A DNA stretch of 64,000 nt from Bimuria novae-zelandiae CBS 107.79 (GCA_010015655.1 ML976667.1:561941-625940), one strand, 5' to 3'. Counted from the stretch's first letter, positions 47,067 through 59,344 are shown. Program-made: numbers and translations. The notes: generated by a model not told the origin, from the sequence alone.

Positions 47067-48202
47067 ATGAGAGATCCCGAGACCGAAGCTACCTCGCAGC
47101 GGTCCGCACATTTCGCAAATCTCTTCCTCCATAACCTAGTCCAACATAATACGATGTCTGCTCACGTGCACCCGAACCCTCGTATGCGAACGCGCCCAGC
47201 CCCAATACCTGCCATGGGAATCCCATCCCAAATGCGCATTTATCCAAACCTTAGTGCCGCGACCAATGGCAACCTCAGATACATCCACGCCGAACATTCT
47301 CGCTGCATCCGAGCCATGTTCGAAGCCATCACCGGAGGTCGACCTGTGAAGCCCACGCCATATTCGACACCAACGGCTGCGATGACATCCCGCAGTTGAT
47401 CGATACTGGCCTCCTCTCATCCTACACTTTTACCAAGACCTACTACACAGACGGCGCATACCGCGACAAGGGCACCCACGCTGGTATATCAACTTCCGTA
47501 GTCGTCTGGACGGAAAAAGACTCCCAGGGTAACTTGTCCTGGCAACAGGCTTCCGAAACCCACAAGCGAGACACTGGCTACGCCGACGACGCCGAACTAT
47601 ACGCCATCGGAATGGCGCTCCAACAAGCTCGAGTCCACCTCGCACACTTCGACTTCAACGCTATTGTTATCTTCACTGATGCGCAGAAGGTGATCAGGAT
47701 GTTTGCGGGCGAGAAGAACGTGCCGAAGGTACTTGGACCAGTACCTTTGGAGGAGAACTGGGCGCTGCAGCGCATCGACGAAGACGCTGCCGCACTCCAT
47801 AACTCAAAGGTGAACGTCATCATCACTTGGATAAAGAGTCATCATCGCAGCAACAAGGGGAACAAGCAGGCAGGTCGAGTGGCTGCAGATGCTACCTTTG
47901 ATGTTATGGATGGAGTGGAGCCGATCGATGTGGTCCCGGTGGAAAAGAAGAACTGGGCTGATGTGAAGGTGGAATACTTGTATCGGCGCAGTCGGGGTAC
48001 CTTCCCTGGGAGGGGTACCTGATTTGTTGATCCGGAAATGAGTGAGCCGAGCGAGGAGAGGGGAGAGGTCGTGAGGAGGGCGAGAGACCCGTTTTGGGAT
48101 CAGATGAGACGGGTTTATTGGAGGTCTGCGGGGAAGAAGAATTTTGCCGGGCCGTATGCTTTGGCTGCGAAAAGCCAGCGTGGAGATGGTCATGACAAAT
48201 GA
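47067..48202 (+). pseudogene. RNase H-fold protein gene, damaged
   Basis: The second part (about 47340-48022) encodes a type 1 RNase H domain. The four acidic residues are present: Asp in YYTDGAYRDKG, Glu in DDAELYAIGMAL, Asp in VIFTDAQKVIRMF and Asp in GRVAADATF, with the basic WIKSHHRSNKGN segment. The upstream part (ATG 47067; ATNGNLRYIHAEHSRCIRAM) lies in a different phase, and no normal intron bridges them near 47330-47360, so a frameshift is likely. The domain frame stops with TGA at 48020-48022 but then reads on for 59 codons (FVDPEMSEPSEERGEVVRRA to GDGHDK) before a TGA at 48200-48202, so CGA-to-TGA is likely. Such stand-alone RNase H proteins in fungi often come from non-LTR retrotransposons; no reverse transcriptase is seen here. 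Confidence 0.55.
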
Positions 48203-49289
48203 TGCTAGATACATATATGGTACCTATAAGGTCTACTCACACGTTGCTAGTACAATTAGTCCTCTCCGCGTATATGAACCTCGGCCATGGAACTTGCAGT
48301 CGAACAGGGCAGATACCTGCTATATCCTGGCATCAGCGGGATTGAGTTTTGTGCTCACTTGCGGTATTATAGAGCCATGTGTTTCCAGACGTCAACTAGT
48401 CTGGGTATCCGCTAGATAAAAGCGGAGCTGAGCCGTGGGTCTCGAATGACATACTATAGTAAGATGTCACATACTCACCCGATACCTATGGCTTGCATAC
48501 TGCACTGGTATTATTATGCAGCCGCACGCATACTAAAAACAAACGATGTAGAGTTTTTCCTGGGTTAATACACGTGGCTTTGATACGAAGAAAGTGCGCC
48601 CAACCTTCTCCAGTGGTGTGGTGTCATGTTATTGATATTTACCCGGAAAGCCGGTCCGTATTCCTCCACTGCTCCTTCCTCACATACCGGCAACAAAGCC
48701 GAAAATGACGACACAGTACATTACAGATGGCGCATTACAGATGCATACCCCATGGGGTTTCAAGTTGCACAGCGTTAGAGCGGCATGGCTGTGCAGTGCC
48801 GCGACCACATTTTCACATTGCTTGTCTTTTCCCATGCAGCCTTGCCCTACCTGCATCCATGCTTCACCGACTTAAATCTCCCTGCACTCTGTCGATCAAG
48901 AGCTTTTGTCCACTTCGTTTCGACCGAATCCTATGGGTCAGGCAGCGCGAGGCTAGCCACTGCACCCGGCATGGCAAACTCTAGAGGTGGGGATAAATTA
49001 ATATCTCAGCGGACATAGCCCAACGGTCACGCACGCCTTCACATATTGTTACACCGTTCTCGATCTTCCCATAAACCAATCACGGTGCTAGCTATTCCTC
49101 ACTCGTGGAAAGCTTCGCCCGGGTGCGAGTCAAGTGACTTCGCATGGCACATGCATTCGCCGTCGCACAAATGCATACCCAGTCTCTGCGGTGCAAAGCA
49201 ATATACAACACACGAGATAATGTGGAGGTTGTAGCTCCAGAAACAAGACCAGCAAGGATAGAGAAGCGACAAGGGAGTCTAAGATACGA
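48203..49289. other. Intergenic, 1.1 kb
   Basis: No supported gene. It contains the promoter of the AA9 gene at its right end. Confidence 0.45.
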
Positions 49290-49296
49290 TATAAAA
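49290..49296 (+). promoter_or_regulatory. TATA box of the AA9 gene
   Basis: TATAAAA, 136 bp upstream of the ATG, which fits a regulated secreted-enzyme gene with a longer leader. Confidence 0.4.
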
Positions 49297-49431
49297 GCAG
49301 TGAAAACCCGGTTGAGCACTGATTATCTCGTCAGTGCAGTGCACATCCTTTCTATTCCTCGTTCTTTCTATTTACCCCGCATATATCCAGAGTAACTGCC
49401 CATCTATATCTTACGCCACGAGCCTATAATT

Positions 49432-50365
49432 ATGCGCTCTACCGTCTTCCTTGCCGCGCTCCCTGCGCTTGTATCCGCTCACGGCCATGTTGAGCAGGTC
49501 AAGGCTGATGGCGTATTGTACCAGGGCTGGAATGCCGCGCTGCAGTACCAGAACCCGGTACCCAAGACGGTGGGCTGGAAGGCGGATAACCTGGACAACG
49601 GATTCGTGAGCCCAGACGCTTTCTCGACTGCGGCCATCATTTGCCACAAGCAGGGCACGAGTAACGGGGCATCAGTCAACATCAAGGCGGGTAGCACAGC
49701 GACTTTGTATTGGAACACATGGCCGGAGAGTCACAAGGGGTACGTCTTCTTATTTCTTGACTCTTGTACTCTACATCCTGGCCGATCAGCCCAGGCGCGC
49801 ACCTATCAGTCCTAATAAGTCGTATACTGAGCAGACGCTGACCTTCAAGCACCCAGCCCCGTGATCGACTACATCGCCTCCTGCAACGGCAACTGCGACA
49901 CCGTCTCGCCCGCCTCCCTCCAATGGATCAAGCTCGCGCAAACAGGCTACATCTCCGGCTCCACCTGGGCGACCGACAACCTGATTGCCGCTAACAACTC
50001 CTGGCCCGTGACCATCCCGTCTAATCTCGCGCCGGGCAACTACGTCGTGCGCCACGAGATCATCGCACTACACTCTTCTCAGTCGATCAATGGCGCGCAG
50101 GCGTACCCGCAGTGCATTAACTTCGCGGTGACGGGCAGCGGCAAGGGCAAAATCTCCGGCGGCGTGCCGGCGACGAGCTTCTATAAGGCTTCTGGTGAGT
50201 GTTCACGGGTGGCTGCTGGTGTGGGGGTGGGGTAGGGAAATGTGCTAATGAGAGGTAGATCCTGGTATTTTGTTTAACTTGTATGCGCCTTTTACGTCGT
50301 ATACGATTCCTGGACCGCCGCTTGGGAAGGTGGCGAAGAGGGAGCATGCGAGGGAGTTTAAGTAG
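49432..50365 (+). CDS. AA9 lytic polysaccharide monooxygenase, secreted
   Basis: Exons 49432-49739, 49857-50194 and 50259-50365 (introns 117 and 64 bp) give 250 residues. A 16-residue signal peptide ends at VSA, so the mature protein starts with His17 in HGHVEQV, the N-terminal His of the copper histidine brace. The second ligand is His101 in WPESHKGPVIDY. The axial Tyr186 lies in GAQAYPQC, with the usual second-shell His174 and Gln184. Cys residues at ICHKQ and CNGNC fit the family disulfides. The active site is complete. AA9 enzymes oxidatively cleave cellulose or other beta-glucans outside the cell. No cellulose-binding module follows; the tail ends [10 protein letters not shown]1 or C4 preference cannot be told. 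Confidence 0.95.
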
Positions 50366-50982
50366 AGTTGCGGGGATGGGATAGTTGGGAGCTTGTATAT
50401 GATACCTGTGATAGTGAGCATGCTGTATTGCATGTGAATTGAGTTAAGCTCTTCTCTGTATTGCGTCCAAGTTGCTCCAGTGAGATGCTTCGATGTAGGA
50501 GAGACCTAAGGGATACTTCGATTTGCGACTGAAGGCTGTGTAGCTGTGCACTGCCTGCCTCTTTTCATTCTTGTTGCGGAATTGCTTGAGACAGCTGAGT
50601 GGGTGTATTGACAATTGCGGCGTCGTGTTCCCGGCGGATTCTACCTTTAAGCTATTTCGTCCCAGAACATTAAGGACTCCTGGCCTCATTGACTATCACT
50701 GGCCGACGCGGATTGAAGCCGTCTAGTTGTGTGCCTTGGAACTGCATGGTCCGATCAGATAATCGCGGTCGATGATGCTCCTGGTCGTTGAAACAAGGAG
50801 GCAAATCCGGACAAACAGTGCAGGGGATGAACGGGCGTTTCGAGGAACGGGAGGGAAGGAGTGCTTTGGAAGGGCGGCGTCTGTCATGCGCGGAGCGTTC
50901 TAATGCTGGGCCATGTCGCGATTATGCCCATGTGTTCACCGTCGTGCCTGGGACTTTGCTCAATGTCCACGTGCTTTGATAG

Positions 50983-51016
<34 letters not shown>

Positions 51017-53435
51017 TGATAGAATTAAAGGTCGTTGGGCGATCGCACGGCAACTGGGGAGAAGGATTCCAAATAATCGCAACGCAACTCCGTCGGTAGA
51101 CTGCGCAACGGGAAGAGAGGCCACGGCGTAATAGCGATCTCCCCAATGATCACAAGTTTTGGCCTGGTATGCCGGCTTAGGCTACGTTCCAAAGGCCCGA
51201 GCGATTTTCAAAAATATTAAAATGACTCAGGGAAGGACTGACTCTGAGGTTCGAGCGCGGCAGCAGCCGACGTCAGTAAAGCCGAAATTCACCGATAAGA
51301 ACTAGATTTTGTAAGTAGTCTTGGTATTTCTAAGCATCCATTTGCCCAGGAGCGCATTGTTGCCCGTCAAAATGGCACCGAGCCAGGATGATTGACCGGT
51401 CCGAAAGTATCGCCAAGCTTTGATAAGTGATACATACTGTAGATTTCTATGCGCCAAGAAGTGCAGGCGCAACAATATCGCACGGAAAAGCTACTCGGGA
51501 CTATGGTGCCCAATTAGTCCACACACCAGCCTGGCAGGAGTGGCCTGCAATCGAAGCAAGAATGCCGATATTGGGCTTCGTGGCGCAGTAGAGAGAGAGA
51601 GGAAGCGTTTCCATGATCATCCACAGGCCATTTGCGATTAAAAGGAGGAACAGCGCGGCTGGCTGTGTAATGATCAATCTTGCTGTGCATTGTATAGGTC
51701 GTACAAACGACTGCTACTTTGTGGTCGGTAGGTATGCCAGACATGGAATTCCGCTCAGTGATATGGAATCACACTGCCCGAAAAGGGAAAGAAACGAGCA
51801 GAGTAAGCGTGGCACTGCGCCTCCTTTGCTACTTGCTTCCTTCGTCGACTGTATCCTGTGGAGGTTTTGGGTGCACACAATCTAATGTAGGGAAGATACA
51901 GCATGTTTGAGTGCTGAAGATAGAGCTGGAAGCTGTCTGTGGCGCAATCCTCGTCAATCGCCGTAGCGCGACTCAGTAACCGGCTGCACATTCCATTCGC
52001 CGGGAAGCGTGCCGGCCGATCGCTATAGCTTCGGAACCTCACTTGAGCTCAAGAAAGCGCCGGGAGGCCGATGGAGTGCGCTTAAGAAATGACATAGTCA
52101 TAGACACTGGAGCACATACCCACTGCGGAGTGCCCGCCTGAAGATCCCACTGGCTGAAGTGCTAATAGTGAAGAACCGGCGGTTGTCTGGTTTGAAGGGG
52201 GGACCGTTGACAAACGCTTGATCGTATGGGACGCTCCACAAGGGTGTTTCAAGAGTTGCGACGCTGGAGGGCCAACAGCATGGTTTCGGGATCGAAGAGT
52301 TGAGACAGGGACCGTGTAGTGAGCCGCTGGGTCAGTCAAAGCCTTGGCGTTGTAAGACAAGAAATGCTGCATTCTAGTCAAAGAATCGAGCCATGATATT
52401 TTGTTTGGATAGTGGAGAGACATTGGGGCTGGTGAGGGTGTTCATCTGAGCCAACACTGCAGGCAGCATCGCGGACGGGTGTTGCTGGAGGAATTGTTGA
52501 CATGATCCCCACTATGATATAACGTGAGAAGTTGCTGAGCAATAGTCGCAAAAGGTCGCGATGACGCTCTAGTACCGGAGGCAGATTAGTGACTGCGGCG
52601 TGAGGTGAAGAGCTACCCCGCGTACACAAAGAATAGAGCCAGTCCATATTGTAAGCCATCGCAAGCTATCCCGTTTGAGGGAGACGTTCTTTCTGCACAG
52701 CCTCCTTCTGGCTTGTGTTGGTCGGTGTTGGCGAATTGGAATGGCCGCCTTCTGCAGGGCGACGTAATACATTTCTACCTAGCCACTTTTCATCGTGATG
52801 TTACGGTCAGGATTATTGGCATCCTCACTGATACTCTAGTTCCAAAGAGCAAAGTCCGCTGTTGTCTGGTCGTGGGACATGATCGTGGTCGCAGCATTTG
52901 GGCATCTGGTACCATGTGAGGCGAAGATAGATTACTGTTCGAGTGCATATCACAAATCACCACCCCAGCCTATGATCCTGGGCGATCAGGGGATCGGTGG
53001 CCCCGGCCGAGCACTTGGCGATTGGCCTGCGGAGGGATTGTTGTTCGTCCGGGAGGGCACCGCCTCACCCTGAAACGCCCCCGAGCCTCAGCGAAAGGCC
53101 TCAAGCACCCACCCACTGCGCGATTTGACTTCCTCTTCATCTTCCGCACACCACTACTACACTTTTGCGACACCATCTCCCCAGTCTTTTTTTCGAATTC
53201 CCACTCGCCATTCTCACATCGACGTTCGTTCACTGCGCAAGCGTACGTGAAGGAGCTAAGCCACACCGGCGGAACAACCGGAAAAAGTAGCGAGCTGACG
53301 ACGACTTTCAGTCGCCTAACCGCTCTGGTGGCCCCAAGTCGAACACCTCGCAACAACCATTCTTGACGCCTGAGGAGCCCTCATCTTCACCCACAATACC
53401 CACAGAATCGCGAACTCTCACCAGGCACCGTCCCA
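50366..53435. other. Intergenic, 3.1 kb
   Basis: The longest gene-free stretch. It includes a (CT)14 microsatellite and, at its right end, the promoter and leader of the bZIP gene. Frames present are short and overlap on both strands. Confidence 0.5.
50985..51012 (+). repeat. (CT)14 microsatellite
   Basis: Fourteen uninterrupted CT units. It may vary in length between isolates. Confidence 0.9.
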
Positions 53436-55269
53436 ATGGCAACAGCCGTCCAACATGCGATGACCATGCCGTCAAATTTCAACAACACCAACCAGTGCTT
53501 CGATCCGGACTCGGACTCTTTCTTCGACTTCAGCCAGCTGCCTTCCCCCACCCTGCCTACCAACTCCCGACAACCATCAAATACTGCGACGGCCATCCCC
53601 AGTCCCACAAACACCTTGCTCGATGGCGAAGACCTCCAGACGCCTGCAAAGCCCAGCCATGAGTATGAGCGCTTCAAGCAGCAAACCGGTCTGCCTACTG
53701 GTTCCATTTCAGGCATCAACCCCTCGTACAGCTCCGGGTATTCCATGTACTCATCTACGGGCATCGATGAGATGAGCTTGACGGATGACTCGTCGATGAC
53801 GGGAGGCTGGAACAGTGGGATCCCCATGGATATGGACATGTCCGTGCCGCAACCTGCCTTCTTCTACCCGTCAAACGACGCCTCACAGTCACCCGACTTC
53901 GTGGACCCCAGCGCTGTCACGCAGGAGCAGGTACAGAATGTACGGGTGTGGCCTGGCATGCATCAGCAACAGGCCCAGCAGGCGGCCTTAGCCAAGGCCC
54001 AAGCACAGGCTCAGCAACAGAGGGCCCAACAGCTGGCCCAGCAAAGACAACAGTCCAGCCAGCAACAGAGCCGCCAACAGCACAACCGGAAAACCTCCAA
54101 CAGCCCGTTGAGCGATGCTCGCACCGAGGAGACGATCGCCCGTGTAGTAAACCAGATCCGCCAGCAGAGCCAGAATAGCTCCCTGGCCGGTGCTTCCGGC
54201 CAGAACGATATGCTGCCTCACATCATCCGTGCGAAGAAGGACGAGGAGGACATGGACGAGGACGAGAGGCTGCTTGTGTCCGAGGAGGGTAAGAAGCTGA
54301 GCTCCAAGGAGCGTCGTCAGCTTCGCAACAAAGTTTCAGCTCGCGCCTTCCGATCGCGCCGAAAGGGTAAGCACGACCACATGAGCCAAGGCTGCGACAA
54401 CCACTAACGCGACCGCAGAATACATCGGCCAGCTTGAGGGCGAAGTTGCCGTAAAGACCACCGAATGCAACGAGCTTCGGACCCAAAACCGTGCGTTGAT
54501 GGAGGAGAATGCTCGCTCTAGGGCTTTCATCGAGCGCCTGCTCCGCCATCAAGCCTTCACTCCCTTCCTAGAGGAGCTTTCCCGTGATGAGAGCCTCGAG
54601 GCCAAGCCGGCGATGCAAACCCTCTCGAGCTCTACCACACCTACCCCTGCTCCCGTCCGCAAAGATGCCAATACCTACCAAGGCCAGCAATTTGGCGGCA
54701 TGTCCCAGCCTCAGGTCGGCATGACACTGATACCAGAAACGCCCCTTGACATGTCGATGCTCAACCTCAACTCCAGCTGGCCTATGAACAATGGTAGCTC
54801 TTCGTTCAACTTCCAGCAGCCCCAGGTATTTGCTGTGACCGAACTGCCTGAAGGCCCCACCAACCCTCTCGACATGGATGTCATCTCTGGTAAGGGCTAC
54901 AGTTCTATCTTTGCCGCCGAGGACGATGCTTCGACCGAAGAGGTCAAGCTCGACTACCCGATTGTCGAGCGCGCAATGGTTTGTGAAACGCAGGTCTCGG
55001 TTGAGATCGAAGAGGATGAGGACCCCGAGTTCGATCTCTACAATTCTGCTCCTTCTGCTACCACTTCTACCGTCGCCACCCCGGCCCTTGAGGATCACGA
55101 CTCGCTCTTCGGCGACATCAACTCGGAGAAGGTCTTTGAGCACTTCCAGCTTCAGATTTCCGACGAGGTCGCAGATGAGCTCAGGATGGCTCGCTTCCAG
55201 AGACAATGTGCCAAGATGGAGTCTTCCCTCGCGCGTGTCGCGGCTCTGACATCCCATCTGGATACTTGA
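53436..55269 (+). CDS. bZIP transcription factor, 593 aa
   Basis: Exons 53436-54366 and 54419-55269 are joined across a 52-bp intron (GTAAGC donor, CTAAC branch, CGCAG acceptor). The intron cuts the bZIP right after the basic region. The basic region ends in NKVSARAFRSRRK (residues about 298-310), followed by the zipper EYIGQLEGEVAVKTTECNEL with NRALMEENARSRAF. Before it lies a Gln-rich stretch (about 175-215, QQAQQAALAKAQAQAQQQRA), typical of activation domains, and the N terminus is Ser/Pro/Thr-rich with FDFSQLPSPT. The C-terminal region is acidic (EEDEDPEFDLYNS). A conserved filamentous-fungal nuclear regulator is inferred; the precise ortholog was not determined. Confidence 0.93.
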
Positions 55270-55816
55270 ACCTGAAGATGTTGACTTCTTCTGCCGTTCA
55301 GACCGGGCTTAGGGCTCTGCGCTTCGGGCTCCTGGTTACGTATCGACACAGGATCCCTCATTAGTTTTGGACATTTTTTACGATGGAAAGCATCTGTCAT
55401 TATTGCCCTTTTCGCCATTTTGCCAACACGGCTCTTTCGTAGCCTGTCTGTACGACTCATGATTTCTTTTGTTCAGCCGCTGGCCAGGAAGGCTCCAGCT
55501 TGGGTTTGGCGTTTCATACAGTATTGCTTAGGGGTGGGATATTAGGATAGTGTTCGCTGTAGATATGGATGGCCGCAGAGCCGGGTCGGAGGCCAGAATT
55601 TATTACTTGAGAATAACAAGCGCTATAAGATGCCGCGTGATGCTGTGCGAATCTCCTAGTACCAGTGATTGGCAGTGGTAGTTTTTGAAGACGATGTGCC
55701 TGTGCGAGTCGGCTTGCACTGTCAGCCCTGTACTGGAAGCTGTTGTAGAATCGGCGTTCGTCACTACATTTCTCCGACAAGGCTAACGTTTCGACGGCTG
55801 GTCGCGCATCAAGTCT
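55270..55816. other. Intergenic between the bZIP and tRNase Z genes
   Basis: 547 bp between tandem genes. Near 55827-55840 a T-run followed by GTAG could be an acceptor for an unseen first exon of the next gene. Confidence 0.45.
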
Positions 55817-58800
55817 GTGGCATGTACAGTTTTTTTTTGTAGTCGTTCCTTGCGAGTGGCCACCGACTCCGTCATTCCTTCGAAGCTGGCCACATTGGCT
55901 CCCATTACAACCGCCGCTGGGCGCTTTACGACCGTTACGACCGTTACGACCGTCCTTCACTCGACGCGCAACTTTAGCGGCAGGAGCGTTCGCTACGTAA
56001 AAGATCATTCTCATCTGCAGGACTTGTTGCAGCTTTCAACGAGACACGACAACGGCGCCGAACCGATCTTCCGATACACACCATCGCGGACTGCGGGCCC
56101 GCCAGAAACCGGCGCGCGACTGCGAACGCACACGCCAAAGGTTGCAAGCGACGACCAACAATTTCCAGATCCACCACCGCGTCCCCGCATATGGAATAAG
56201 ATTGGGCTTCCCGAAGACGCGAGCTTCCTGCGCAACGGACTGCCGACTCTGCTCGAGCCGCTGAAAGAGCTGCGACACGACAATAGAACAGCACCGTCGA
56301 ATGTGGACGCAGGCGCAAGTCTCGTCCGCCGCAGATCAAGGCCCATGACATCGTCGGTCCAGATCATTACGTCGCCCACGGCGGACACGCCGGGCACGAC
56401 GCTCATGCTGCAGACGCAGAAGCAGCACTACATCTTTGGCACCCATGCGGAGGGTACGCAGCGCGCCATGGTGGAGCAAGGCCTGCGAATGACGAGGGTC
56501 CAGAACTTCTTCATGACGGGCAAGATGGACTGGAAGAACGCAGGAGGCCTGATTGGAATGACGCTTACGCTGGCTGATTCCGCCACGTCAGCCTACGACA
56601 TGGCCATGGAAATGCATCGCAAGAGCAACAAGGCGGCGAGGAGCGAGCCGGAGCGCCCAAAGATCAACGTCTACGGGCCGCCGAATCTGAAGCACGCGCT
56701 GAACACCTGTCGGCGGTACATCTTCAGGAAGGGCGTTCCCGTTGTTGCGACCGAATACAAGGACGTACCACCACAAAAGAGCGAGCATGGCAGTATCCAC
56801 CCTACGTGGCAGGATGATGCAATCCAGGTCTGGGCCCTCTGCATATCGCCTACGCACAAAGAGGCGGACCCGCATCTCGAGCAGCATGTGGCGAAGCTAC
56901 AAGAGGGGTACGAACAGTACGCGAACAGTTTTGAGGAACACCAGGCGCCCGCAAATGAGACCGCAGAAGAGCGGGAGGCGCGATACGACCGGATCAGATC
57001 AACAGTGTTGAACCTGATGTTCAATTCGAAATGGACTTTGGACACGTTGGTGGAGCGACACATTTCGGAGGTGGAACCACCTGCCGCCATGTTCATTCGC
57101 AATCCAGAGACACACCGCATCGAACCCTACCGTGGACCGAAGCCCGGTGGTGCAGAGCCTCTTCCCGACATCAAAGTTCTCACACGGACACCGTGGCCTG
57201 GTGCAATAGTCACGGGCCTCCCGCCCACCACGCCAAAGACCGAGTCGCTTTCGTATATTGTGCGCACGCAGCCGACACGAGGTACATTTGATGCGAAACG
57301 AGCAAAAGAGCTGGGTTTGAAACCGGGACCCCAATTTGGCAAACTGAGCAAGGGTCAAAGCGTGGAAAATGATAAGGGCGAGACCATTACACCAGACATG
57401 GTCATTGGACCAGACAAGCCTGGAAACGGTTTTGCCTTGTTGGACATTCCTTCAGCTGACCATCTGGAGAAGATGTTGCAGAGGGAGGAGTTCCAGTCTG
57501 AAGAGCTCACAAAAGGCATTAAAATCTTTTACTGGGCCCTTGGACCCGGTGTCTCTGGCCATCCTATACTACAGCAATTTATAGCACGGTTCAGTGAAGC
57601 AGAGCATTTTGTCTCATCTGTAGATGACTGCCCGAATCGCCTTGCATTGGGGTCTGTGTCGGCGCAGACGGTCCGCCTCTCGGCCATCGATCCTGTCCGA
57701 TACCGTCTTCCACATTATGACTTGGACTCGCTGCCACAAACGAGTTTGTATGGCCTAGGATCACCCGGAAAAGCAGGCATGTTGCAAACTGTCGTTCCTG
57801 CTGAGAAAGGAATCAAGCATCTTCTTATGCCAAAATTTAAGAAGGAAGAGCCAGTGACAGCAGAGGGAAAAGTCCGTGCGCAGGCAACGCCTGCAGAGTT
57901 TGTGGATGAAGTGAAGGCGGAAATGGACCCCGAGGTGTTGAAATTGGCGGAAGAAGCTCAGCAAGCGGTAAAGAACAATCAAGAAGCTCTGTTGAACTGG
58001 CGGAAGATGGTTGCACGGCCAGATACTGAGATTACCACTCTTGGAACGGGTTCAGCGTGCCCGTCTAAATACCGTAACGTGTCTGCAACGCTTATGAGAG
58101 TGCCTGGCGTCGGAAACTACCTGTTTGACTGTGGTGAAAGCACTCTAGGTCAACTGCAGCGAGTCTTTGGGGCAGAAGAGCTTCTCGAAATTCTCAAAGA
58201 TTTGCGTATGATTTGGATAAGCCATCTTCACGCCGATCACCATCTTGGTACTGCTTCCGTAATTCGCGAATGGTATAGGGTCAAACACAACAGTGTTCCA
58301 CGTATTGGACATCCATCAAAATCCTCGGTACTTGCGGATGACGGATCACTTTACGGTCTTTCAGTCGTCTCTCACCAAGGAATGATCAAGTGGCTCCGCG
58401 AATACTCACAGGTTGAAGATTTCGGATACAGTCGCATATTGCCATTCGAGATCACACCTGCAGGACGAGACGAGTACACCGGATCCAGGCTTACGCTCAC
58501 CTCCACGGCTGTTGATGGACAGAGAGAAGAGAACCGTCTTGTGCTCCAACAGAAGGACTACGAGAACATTCTCGGTCTCGCCGACATCCAAGCTTGCAGA
58601 GTATCCCACTGCCATGGCGCAATGGCCGTCTCCCTTACGTTCCCGCGCTCCCCCGCGGACCCAAAGGATATCAATCCGCTCAAAGTATCCTACTCCGGCG
58701 ACTGCCGTCCCTCTCACCATTTCACCCAGATCGGCCACAATTCCACCGTCCTCATCCACGAAGCTACCTTTGACGACGAGCTCAAGGGCGATGCGCTCGC

Positions 58801-59344
58801 AAAGAAGCACTCCACGACCTCAGAGGCCCTCGGCATCGGCGCCAAAATGGACGCCAAAGCCGTCGTCCTCACGCACTTCTCGCAGCGTTACCAAAAGATT
58901 CCCGTCCTACAAACCGTCCAGGACGGCGAGCAAGACGACCTGCCCGATGCCAACGCCATGGAAGACGTCCAGCCCGACGATGCCGACGACGTTCCCGCCG
59001 ACGCGGCGGCGGCGGCGGCGGCCCCTGCGCTACCTTCTGATTCTGCGCGTCCACCACCTCAGCTCAGGAAGGCGGAGAGCTCGTCGGCGCACGAACAGGT
59101 CATCAAGGTGAAGAGCAAGGACATGAAGGTTGCGATAGCATTTGACTATATGCGCGTGAAGATTGGGGAGATTGCGCAGTTGGAGAAGTTTAACGATGCG
59201 TTGAATCGGTTGCTGACGAGCGAGGAGGAAGCTGAGGTGCCGGGAGGGGAGGGTGCTGGCGAGCCGGTGATCAATAGCAATGGGAAGAAGACTAGTGGGG
59301 ATGAGGGTGGAGGGAGGAAGAAGAAGAGTAAAAGGAATAATTAG
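55817..59344 (+). CDS. TRZ1: tRNase Z, long form (ELAC2/Trz1)
   Basis: An uninterrupted frame of 1175 codons opens at 55817 with GTG. The first in-frame ATG is at 56345, giving a secure minimum of 999 residues. The long-form enzyme has two metallo-beta-lactamase halves. The N-terminal half carries VQIITSPTADTPGTTLMLQ and the flexible arm. The C-terminal half has the active site: EITTLGTGSACPSKYRN, NYLFDCGESTLGQLQRVFG, then SHLHADHHLG, the HxHxDH zinc motif (nt about 58220-58250), and later VSYSGDCRPS and LTHFSQRY. It removes 3' trailers from tRNA precursors in nucleus and mitochondria. The 176 codons before the ATG read like a mitochondrial presequence (FFCSRSLRVATDSVIPSKLA), so an upstream exon or non-AUG start is suspected. 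The C terminus is Lys-rich, a possible nuclear signal. Confidence 0.93.
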   Translation: MACTVFFCSRSLRVATDSVIPSKLATLAPITTAAGRFTTVTTVTTVLHSTRNFSGRSVRYVKDHSHLQDLLQLSTRHDNGAEPIFRYTPSRTAGPPETGARLRTHTPKVASDDQQFPDPPPRPRIWNKIGLPEDASFLRNGLPTLLEPLKELRHDNRTAPSNVDAGASLVRRRSRPMTSSVQIITSPTADTPGTTLMLQTQKQHYIFGTHAEGTQRAMVEQGLRMTRVQNFFMTGKMDWKNAGGLIGMTLTLADSATSAYDMAMEMHRKSNKAARSEPERPKINVYGPPNLKHALNTCRRYIFRKGVPVVATEYKDVPPQKSEHGSIHPTWQDDAIQVWALCISPTHKEADPHLEQHVAKLQEGYEQYANSFEEHQAPANETAEEREARYDRIRSTVLNLMFNSKWTLDTLVERHISEVEPPAAMFIRNPETHRIEPYRGPKPGGAEPLPDIKVLTRTPWPGAIVTGLPPTTPKTESLSYIVRTQPTRGTFDAKRAKELGLKPGPQFGKLSKGQSVENDKGETITPDMVIGPDKPGNGFALLDIPSADHLEKMLQREEFQSEELTKGIKIFYWALGPGVSGHPILQQFIARFSEAEHFVSSVDDCPNRLALGSVSAQTVRLSAIDPVRYRLPHYDLDSLPQTSLYGLGSPGKAGMLQTVVPAEKGIKHLLMPKFKKEEPVTAEGKVRAQATPAEFVDEVKAEMDPEVLKLAEEAQQAVKNNQEALLNWRKMVARPDTEITTLGTGSACPSKYRNVSATLMRVPGVGNYLFDCGESTLGQLQRVFGAEELLEILKDLRMIWISHLHADHHLGTASVIREWYRVKHNSVPRIGHPSKSSVLADDGSLYGLSVVSHQGMIKWLREYSQVEDFGYSRILPFEITPAGRDEYTGSRLTLTSTAVDGQREENRLVLQQKDYENILGLADIQACRVSHCHGAMAVSLTFPRSPADPKDINPLKVSYSGDCRPSHHFTQIGHNSTVLIHEATFDDELKGDALAKKHSTTSEALGIGAKMDAKAVVLTHFSQRYQKIPVLQTVQDGEQDDLPDANAMEDVQPDDADDVPADAAAAAAAPALPSDSARPPPQLRKAESSSAHEQVIKVKSKDMKVAIAFDYMRVKIGEIAQLEKFNDALNRLLTSEEEAEVPGGEGAGEPVINSNGKKTSGDEGGGRKKKSKRNN

